From Salarias fasciatus (taxonomy: Eukaryota; Chordata; Actinopteri; Blenniiformes; Blenniidae): a stretch of 64,000 nucleotides of DNA. Below are positions 56,197-64,000 of the stretch, one piece after another. The stretch covers positions 37,513,643 to 37,577,642 of the forward strand of contig NC_043758.1 of assembly GCF_902148845.1 (NCBI RefSeq). Direction: 5' to 3'. A program made the translations under genes and the position numbers. The notes beneath the pieces were generated by a model. That model made no database searches. It saw nothing but the letters and a program-made list of their open reading frames with translations, and had not been told where the DNA came from. The stretch's first letter is position 1, and the number at the start of each line of letters is the position of its first letter.

Positions 56197-58514
56197 TGTG
56201 CTGCGGTGGACTGGAAGTCACCTGCTGACGAAAACACAGTCATGCATACAGTAAAAACCAAACACACCGCAGGCCGGGAGGCCGATGATCAGCACTGAAC
56301 TGAGCGCCGCTCTTACCTGAGAGAGAACTCTGCTGTCAGACAGCTTTCTCCTCTTCTTATGATGAAACACGAGCTCGGTGAACATCCGTCGCTCCTTCCT
56401 CCCCTCATCTCTTGAGTTTGACCTGCAGAGTGACTGACGCAGGCCTGTTTCCTCCAGAGAGCGTCTCTGCAGCACTCCACGCCTTTCAGACCAAACCACA
56501 GCTGACACCCAACTTATTCAGACAAACAACTCAAACTACAATGTACTGCAGAACTTTTTGTTTTAGATAAAGTTCACCAACATGCTAGTGACAAGCTTCA
56601 TTTAATCCTTGATAGAGCGCTCATTAAAAACCTGAACATTTCACCCTTTGGAGCTTAAAAAGAGTAATTCAAATATTCAACATTAACTCAACATTTATTT
56701 GAGGTTTGACCCATTTTGTCTCAGTGGGGTTCGTTTCTGACCGAATCTCTGCAAGAGGTTAAATAAACTTATTGACAAATCTCATCGCAATGTTTCATTT
56801 GGAATCAAACCTGAAGCAGCTCGTCTGTTGCGTCTGTTGTTGTTTTGTGGAGACTGAGATTCAGTGACCTCCTGTCAGGTGACCTCCTGCTCCAACTGGG
56901 AGAATGAGAGTAACTTTACCTCTGTCTTTAAGATATTTCAGGTTTTTCTTTCATGCTTTTTGTTTTTTCCTAACTACTCACTTTGGAGGAAACCGAAATA
57001 AAGAAGAGAACATTATTAAAGGATTGTAGTATAATTTCCTGTGATTTTTTTTTAATAATCTAACTAAACTTTTACTTTCTCCTTAATCAGGTATTTTTAA
57101 AATGTGTTTTAAAAACTTAAAATTTGTTTAGAAGAGATGCATTTTGTTCAGGAGCCTGCCTCCCCCAACCCTCACGTTTTACCCACAGCTAACCCTAACA
57201 GTGGCTCCAGCTGTGTTTTCAATGCTGTTTGGTAAAACCTGAAAGCAAACAAGAAAATATCTGTACAAAAATTTAAAAAACGTACTATTTACACTGTGAC
57301 TGAAATGTGAAGTGTGGGGCTGAGAACGGCCAAAAAAAGATGGCCGTACGGCCATCCGGTTCCTACACACACTGCTCACAGACAATGGCTTGTGGAAGTG
57401 CTTTTGAGCACATGCAGTGGTTTCCACTGTTTGTTTCTTATGCAGTGCAGCCTGAAGCCTCAGAATTCGATTCCTCCGCCCTTTACATGACTTTATAATC
57501 CTACTCGATCAACACTGGTCCAGCCTGGAGGGGGAAACAAGTGTTTATTCTGGCAGAGGACAGAGCAGCGTGGACAGGGAGCACTAGTCCAGGACAGGGA
57601 GCACTGTTGACCGACTGATTCCAGCTCTGATTGGCTGCTGAGGCCGTTCAGGTCCTGCTGTGGTTTGCGCCGAGCCGTTTGCACAGTGAGCTCCGGGCCT
57701 CGTCTTTAAGTGAGAGTCTCGGCCCTGCTTTAGACGACCCACTGCCCCAGATGTTTCTCGCATCTGATCACGAGCCGTTCGGGACATGCTGGGTATAAAT
57801 TTAAGCGGGGCAGTAGGTCACTGAGCGCCAGGCCTGAGACACACCTGGAGAGAACACACCGAGCTCATTTTCAGTTTGTCTGCATTTTCCAGGACATCAG
57901 CGGAGGAGCTTTTCAATGATTTACAGTAAAAACTGAGACTTTTTATCTTCCAGCCTGCTTTAATCTGTTCAACACTGTATTTTCCGTCTGACACCAGCTG
58001 CTCGGTCTCCTGTATTGTTCTCACTGTGTGCTGTTTATATGATGGTTTGCACGGTGTCCCTGAGTGCTGAGAGGAACTCCTTCTTTCTTTATCTTCCTTT
58101 TATTATTTAGCTGAAATTAACATGAACACCCGACATGTTAACGTCATAAATTTATTCTCTGAAAAAAATGGTTTAGAGGTCAGAGTCCAGACCACAACAC
58201 CTCCCTCCGTCCCAGTTTTAATATTATCATTCAAATGTGCTGCGAACCATCATCCTCATCCTCATCCTCATCCTCATCATGGTAAAAATGTGGAGATTGT
58301 AAACCACAAAACCTTCATTGTAAAAAGCGGCTGTATTCTCGTTTTGTGTTATTATTACTGAAAGTTGAGTGAAAAGTTTTGTTTTTGTATTTTTGCTGTG
58401 GAAGGGGAGGTTTTATTTGTTTGTAACATCATTAAGTCTTTCAGAATTATGCAGATTACTCCCACTGAACACTGAACACATGACATCCATACCCGACTGT
58501 TACCTGGCTAAGAA

Positions 58515-58830
58515 AAGTCATTTTATCACATTACAACCACAAGCATTTGCTGGGATTTAATGTGATTAATTGTGAAGTGGAAGGGTAATGAAGGAATCTC
58601 TCCACCGCCCTCTGGGAAGGCCTCAGACGTTCATCAGAGAACGTGGCTGTGTGTGATGGAAAAACCTGAACACTCCATCCGCACTGTGGAACACGGAGGA
58701 GGCAGCATCATGCTGCGGGGATGCCTCTCTTCAGGAGACACACGGAGGCTGCTCGGGAACATGAATGGAGACAGAAACAGGGAAACCTGTTGGAGTCTGA
58801 AGCCGTGGGAGTCTGGTGGAGTAAATCCAG
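58515..58830 (+). mobile_element. Decayed Tc1/mariner fragment
   Basis: The left part has the phrase atcacattacaaccacaagc and a 'gtgaagtggaagg' phrase typical of Tc1 ends in fish. The right part encodes a shattered transposase piece (EHSIRTVEHGGGSIMLRGC), matching the conserved HTIPTVKHGGGSIMLWGC block. Large pieces between are missing. Confidence 0.75.
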
Positions 58831-59838
58831 AAGCAGACATTTCACTGCTTTTGTGAGCCACACTTCAGTTCCTGGGCTTCCGCCTACATTTCCAAAGGAA
58901 TACATTCAAAGTTGAAGCTGTGCGCCGCTGTGCTGTGAGGCAGCCAGGCTAACAGAGAGGCTACGTATCTATTAGTGCAGGTAACGACTGACTGGACGCA
59001 CGTGAGGCGTGAGAGGGAAAGTGCTGCGTTCACTTTTAGCAAAGACACAAATCAGCACATTTCAGCATATATCTGAACCTGCGCACGCACTGACTGACAC
59101 CCAGGTGGTGCTTTGCCACCAACTCTGGGTTTTACAGCCATGAAAATGTGCAAAATGAGGTTATAAAGTTAGAGCGGATATGTTTTACAGCCTCTCACAA
59201 TCAGACTCATTAAAGCGTTATCGGTGCCAAGTAGCAGGCGTAACATCCGCGCTGTTTGTGAGGAAGATGACGAAACCCGTCCCAGGATGTTTTTCCACGG
59301 CCTGAGTGCGTGCGCGGCTCTCGGGCCGGAGCCGGGGTCCCGGGAGCAGGACCCGTCTCCCCGGCTTAGTCATTAACAGACATGTTGATCATTAACGCCG
59401 AGCTCCCGGGTCCAAATGTGCAAGCTGGAGCTTTCACCCGACAAACAAGAGAGAGCGGCTCAGAGGGGCTCGCCAGGCGCCGTGCGTCAGCCGCCGCCGC
59501 CGCCGCCGCCACCAAAACAAACGCTCCCCGTAAACAACAGGGTGGCAGGAATTCACTCAGCAGGAAAGACTTTCTGAAAGTTCTGTCAACAAGAGATGAT
59601 CGACTCATTAATCATTTACTGTAAAGTAACTCAAAATTAACTGGTCAAAGTCAGAAATAAGCATCGAAATGGAATAAAATCATCGTAGCATGAGTTCAGA
59701 GCATCTAATAAAGTGTTTGATCATTTTTCAATATGTTTGTGAAATCTGTTGATCTGTGAAACAGTTCAGTGTTTTTAATGTGTGGTAAACGTGCAGTGAT
59801 GTGTTCACAGTCAAATCTGATGGAGTCCAGTACAAACT

Positions 59839-59841
<3 letters not shown>

Positions 59842-59904
<63 letters not shown>
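59842..59904. repeat. (AC)n microsatellite
   Basis: An AC run of about 31 units in intergenic DNA. Confidence 0.97.
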
Positions 59905-59907
<3 letters not shown>

Positions 59908-60038
59908 AAGAACATGAAAACTCCCCACAGGAAGGATTTCAATGGGGATCGTCTCAGACCTCTTCTCAGGATAAATTCAAGTTCATTTCGTTACATTTTA
60001 ACAGTTATTTTTGGTATTCTGTTCAAACATCTTTCCTC

Positions 60039-60067
60039 TTCTTCTTCTTCTTCTTCTTCTTCTTCTC
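60039..60067. repeat. (TTC)n repeat
   Basis: About nine TTC units in intergenic DNA. Confidence 0.9.
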
Positions 60068-60614
60068 CTGTATTCACAGGTTTCCTGTCTTTTTGCTTGT
60101 TTTGTCAATCGTCTCATATTATTATGCTTGAAAGGAGCGAATTTGAAAAGATTGATTGAGTGATTAATCAGGACTGTTTTTTCAACAGCCTGGTGACGGT
60201 TTTGACCTTGGTGGTTTTTTTCACGAAATAATTTGTCACGTCAAGAGCCAGAGCTGCAGGCATGATCGCCGACCTTTGATCTGTCTGAGGTTTGCTCGTT
60301 CTTTACCTGCTACAACAATGTCACACTGAAGACAAAAAAAAATGCGAGAAAACAAGCAATAAAGGACGATATCTGCAGTTACGACCATCGATAGCGTGTT
60401 CTCCAGCCATAAACCTGAGAACGGAAAACATCTGCTGCCAAACACTCAGAGGAATGACTCCACTAAGTGGTTTTGTTTAAAAAAACAGAAGAGTTAGAAG
60501 TGTATGGAAACACTGAAATCAACACCTGTAGTCAGGTCTCTCACCTCGTCCTCAGGTCTTTATATTACAGATGAAGAAGAAAATAAGTCTCACATTTTAT
60601 TGATTTGTTTAAAG

Positions 60615-61878
60615 TGCAGAGAGCATCATCAAGACCAAGGAACACACCAGGCTGGTCCTAGATACAGCTGTGGAGAAGTTTAAAGCCAGACGTGGACACA
60701 AAAAGATTTCTCAAGCTTTAAACATCTCAAGGAGCACTGTGCAAGCAATCATATTGAAAAGGAAGAAGTATCGGACCACTGCAAATCTACCAAGACCCGG
60801 CCGTCCCTCTAAACTTTCATCTGGAACGAGGAGAAGACTGATCAGAGATGCAGCCAAGAGGCCCATGATCACTCTGGTGGATGACCGGCAGAGATCTGCA
60901 GCTGGGGTAGGAGAGTCTGTCCAGAGGACAACAGTCAGTCGTACACTGCTAAAACCTGGCCCTTATGGAAGAGTGGCAAGAAGAAAGCCATTTCTCAAAG
61001 ATATCCATAAAAAGTCTCGTTTAAAGTTTGCCACAAGCCACCTGGGAGGTACACCAAACATGTGGAAGAAGCTGCTCTGGTCAGATGAAACCAAAACCCA
61101 ACTTTTTGGCCACAATGCAAAACGATATGTTTGGCATAAAAGCAACGCAGCTCATCACCCTGAACACACCACCCTCACTGTCAAACACGGTGGTGGCAGC
61201 ATCATGGTTTGGGCTGCCTTTCTTCAGCAGGGACAGGGAAGATGGTTAAAACTGATGGGAAGCTGGATGGAGCCAAATACAGGAAGGACCATTCTGGAAG
61301 AAAACCTGTTGGAGTCCGCAACTGACCTGAGACTGGGACGGAGATTTATCCTCAAACAGGACAATGATCCAAAACATGAAGCCAGATCTACAATGGAATG
61401 GTTCACAAATAAATGTATTCAGGTGTCAGAATGGCCAAGTCAAAGTCCAGAATCTGTGGAAATCCAGAATCTGTGGAAAGACTGCTGTTCACAAACGCTC
61501 TCCATCCAACCTCACTGAGCTCCAGCTGGTTTGCAAGGAAGAATGGGAAGAATTTCAGTCTCTTGATGTGCAAAACTGATAGAGACATACCCCAAGTGAC
61601 TTGCAGCTGTAACTGCAGCAAAAGATGGCGCTACAAAGGGGCCGAATAATATTGCACGAAACACTTTTCAGTTTTTTATTTCTTTAAAAAGTTTAAAATA
61701 CCCAATAAATTTCGTTCCACTTCATGATTCTGTCCCACTTGTTGGTGATTCAAGAATCACCAACAAGTGGGACAAAAAAAACAAAAAAATTTCAATATAT
61801 ATCTTTATGTTTGAAGCCTGAAATGTGGCAAAATTTTGAAAAGTTCAATGGGGCCGAATACGTTCGCAAGGCACTGTA
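60615..61878 (+). mobile_element. Tc1 transposon, left end missing
   Basis: Homology to fish Tc1 elements begins near 60615 and runs to the right terminal repeat, which ends cgcaaggcactg before the TA at 61877-61878. The matching left terminal repeat is not seen upstream, so the copy is truncated at the left. The right terminal region contains an unusual perfect palindrome near 61736-61777. Without two ends it should not be mobile by itself. Confidence 0.9.
60670..61518 (+). pseudogene. Tc1 transposase remnant
   Basis: The frame covers most of a DDE transposase that cuts and pastes its element at TA sites. Visible are a helix-turn-helix part (KKISQALNISRSTVQAII), a GRPSK hook, the first Asp in LLWSDETKTQLF and the second in LKQDNDPKHEA. 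The third acidic residue, expected in an ENLW phrase, is replaced (IQNLW) at a 17-bp tandem duplication (61446-61479), after which the frame is lost and ends early; the remaining C-terminal homology continues in another frame to about 61640. The true N-terminal Met lies upstream of this frame and is not preserved. It is inactive. Confidence 0.9.
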
Positions 61879-62268
61879 ACAGTCAGAGCCCAATTTCATT
61901 TAATGATCAGTACCGGTTAAATCCTGATAAGTCTCAAAGCTGCATAAACAACCCACATGTCGAGCTCTGCAGTCGGCACATATCTGCGGAACAGCAGATA
62001 AAGCCTCAGACGCACGCAATAGATCAATAACTTTTGCGTAACTGAACGGTCCTGAGGCCCTATAAATACCGGCGGCGTGGAGCGGTCTTCATTCACTCAG
62101 CAGACTGAGAGCTTTCTAGCTGCAAACCACAGAACCTTTGTGATTTCCGAGGCACAGCTCCAGGAACAGGACAGCTGAAATCTCCAGATTTTAGTGAACA
62201 GCAGAAGAACTGCAGCCAGTTTTAACAATTTTATCAAGAAGTTCCAGCACATCCAGCTAATTTGCAAG
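61879..62268. promoter_or_regulatory. diablo promoter and 5' UTR
   Basis: A TATA box (tataaata at 62061-62068) follows a short GC-rich flank and lies about 208 nt upstream of the diablo ATG. Transcription likely starts near 62090. The leader has no clear upstream ATG frame of interest. Confidence 0.7.
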
Positions 62269-63562
62269 ATGCAGGCCGTGCGTCAGTGTTCAGCGTGTGC
62301 GAGCCGAGCTGCAGGAGGGCTTCTGAGAAATCAGAGCGATTTTCCCGTCCTGCAGAACAACAACAGCGTGTTCAGAGGGGCCGCCTGCATCCGCTTCCTC
62401 AGGTAGGTTACAAACCGCTGCTCTGACACTGAAACCTCTGCTGGGAAGGATTTGACTCTAACGGGACTCTGTGCTGACCTCTCTGCAGCGCCACTGAGAC
62501 CAGGACGCTGGGAGTCCACAAGCTTGGAGAGAAGACCAGCCCTCCGTCCGTGAGCGCCGTGACTTCCAGTGACGCCCGAGGACTGTTTGACATCGCCGTG
62601 ACTCAGGTGAGCGGAAGCTGATGGAAAAGACACGCTGTGGAGGTTTTGTTCAGAAAGAGAATCTGGAGGATGAAGATGTGAAACATGCTCTCTGGTTGTT
62701 CTCCAGCAGGTGGAAAACCTCTCTCAGGACTCTCTGATCAGAAGAGCTGCCTCAGTGGTCACAGACAGTTCCAGCACTTTCCTCTCGCAGACCACCTTGG
62801 CTCTCACCGAGGCTCTGGCAAACTACGCAAAGGTCCGACTCCGTCCCACACCGGACGTTTCCTGAATGCAGCGGCTGTGAAACACGGAGAGAGTTTCCTC
62901 CAGGCCTCCTGTCCCTGACTGTCTGTCCTCTCTGTCTCTTTGCTCACAGGCTGTGCACTCACGCATTGCTTTCCAGAGACGATACCTAGCCTCCCTGGGA
63001 AAACTGACTGCTGCAGAGGAGGACATGCTGCTGCAGGTGGTCCACGGCTGGAGGGCAGAGGTGAGAGTCCGCTGTCCACAGTCAGCATGTGTGTGTGTGT
63101 GTGTGTGTTACGTGCAAAAAAATGACTCCATGCAAGAGCAAGAGGAGACACGTTTTGATGAGTGTGTGTTCCTGCAGGCTATTAACAGGCTGGATGACTG
63201 TAAACGTTATGAATCGACGTGGATCACTGCTGTCAACCTGTGTAAAAATGCAGCCGAGTCGGCAGAAAACTCAGGTGAGACAAGCGTGTCTGGACTGTGA
63301 CGACTGGAGAAAGAGTCGGGCTGTTTATCAGCTGAGTGAAATAACAACCTGTGTGTCTGCAGGAGCTCAGCAGGCGTCCCTCTCAATGAGGACCAACATT
63401 CAGGTGGCCCAGTCTCAGGTGGAGGAAGCCCGGAAACTCTCAGCCGACGCAGACAAGAAGCTGGCCGAGACCAAAGTGGAGGAGATCCAGAGGAAGGCGG
63501 AATATGCAGCTTTTAACAGCGAGGAGTTTGAGATCCACGAGGCTTATCTCCGAGAAGACTGA
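62269..63562 (+). CDS. diablo: Diablo/Smac, mitochondrial IAP-binding protein
   Basis: Smac/DIABLO is held in the mitochondrial intermembrane space and, when released in apoptosis, binds IAP proteins and frees caspases. Six exons join in phase: 62269-62402, 62489-62606, 62707-62832, 62950-63060, 63178-63274 and 63363-63562, giving 261 aa (human 239). The Arg-rich, acid-poor N-terminus fits a mitochondrial presequence. The three-helix body has RRAASVVTDSSSTFLSQTT, and the ending EAYLRED is the family signature. The expected AVPI IAP-binding tetrapeptide is not found. The aligned place, residues 81-84 next to the exon 2/3 junction, reads AVTQ. The exon 3 acceptor is a tandem cagcag, so a one-Gln difference is possible. 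Intron 3 has a weak donor (GTCCGA). A second teleost paralogue may exist elsewhere. Confidence 0.95.
63088..63109. repeat. (GT)n microsatellite
   Basis: A short GT run of about 11 units in diablo intron 4. Confidence 0.9.
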
Positions 63563-63930
63563 GACACCCAGACGCTGGAAAACAGTGAAACTTAAAATCA
63601 GGCTGATATCTGAGTGATGGGAAGTTTGGAAAATTCTTTGTGTCGAGTCTCGTAGTTTATTGGGGCTGAAAATTTTTCTGTTTGCATTTTACTCAAAGAT
63701 AATCTCAGTTTGAAAAGAAAATCTGTAAATTATTTATTATTGCATGAATGAATGTGGGAAACTATTTATTTGTGAATGTCAGCAAAATTATGGCATTTCT
63801 AACTAGTAATCCTTTTTTGTGGACTTTTCTTTCCTAAAAAAAAAAAAAAATGTTTTCCTGTAATAAAAAAAACTTTTCATAAAATATTTCTGTACATGAC
63901 TGTTTTTCAACGTGCAGATGTGAATCACAC

Positions 63931-63936
63931 AATAAA
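63931..63936 (+). promoter_or_regulatory. diablo poly(A) signal
   Basis: AATAAA about 370 nt past the diablo stop, followed by T/G-rich sequence. Another AATAAA lies just upstream near 63863, so alternative ends are possible. Confidence 0.65.
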
Positions 63937-64000
63937 ACTGTCCTGTGGATTTTCTCAGTATCACTATTGTGACGTCTGCTGCCTTCAGAATGATCAGGTT

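Larger units (their letters stand above)
56197..60614. other. Intergenic region
   Basis: No gene is supported. It contains a short CATCCT/CCTCAT run at about 58249-58277, a decayed Tc1/mariner piece, a GC-rich block at about 59280-59520 with a CCG run (59491-59511), a CA microsatellite and a TTC run. The GC-rich block has no recognised coding content. Confidence 0.6.

Noticed and set aside
55429-56298. 289-aa frame antisense to the receptor gene
   Set aside because: It is the codon-position shadow of the GPCR on the other strand, rich in His, Glu and Asp as such shadows are.

Overview
The window looks like teleost fish genomic DNA. It carries compact multi-exon vertebrate genes with GT-AG introns, very many CA/GT and GA microsatellites, Tc1 elements of the type common in fish, a Ty3/Gypsy LTR element, and an odorant-receptor gene of a fish-rich class. 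Five spliced host genes and one single-exon host gene could be built from splice signals, reading phase and remembered family sequences. No database search was run.

Layout. 1-1888: no supported gene. 2179-7239 (minus): camkk1, a Ca2+/calmodulin-dependent kinase kinase in 15 coding exons (477 aa). 7240-10451: upstream DNA with microsatellites, a CpG-rich block and repeat-like sequence. 10452-18691 (plus): a whole-looking Ty3/Gypsy element with two 1,095-bp near-identical LTRs, treated as a fossil. 18692-20646: a large GT/GA microsatellite complex enclosing a short inverted-repeat element. 20647-25561 (minus): a UCP2/3-type mitochondrial uncoupling protein in 6 exons (315 aa), whose first intron holds a 31-bp minisatellite of about 36 copies. 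26967-39630 (minus): c2cd3, a centriole/cilium protein in 32 coding exons (about 2,140 aa). 42592-52633 (minus): p4ha3, a collagen prolyl 4-hydroxylase alpha subunit in 13 exons (543 aa). 55231-56196 (minus): an intronless odorant receptor 131-2-like GPCR. 56197-60614: intergenic, with a decayed Tc1/mariner piece. 60615-61878: a damaged Tc1 transposon. 62269-63562 (plus): diablo (Smac) in 6 exons (261 aa), with a TATA box and poly(A) signals.

The genes do not form a pathway. Ucp, c2cd3 and p4ha3 recall the UCP2-UCP3-C2CD3-PPME1-P4HA3 block of human 11q13, with no ppme1 seen here; camkk1 and diablo flank the block. I found no convincing new multi-gene system. The most unusual features are the higher-order structure of the ucp-intron minisatellite, the weak IAP-binding motif and NAGNAG acceptor in diablo, a GC-AG intron in c2cd3, and the young LTR element with a tRNA-Pro primer site and PNMA-like Gag.
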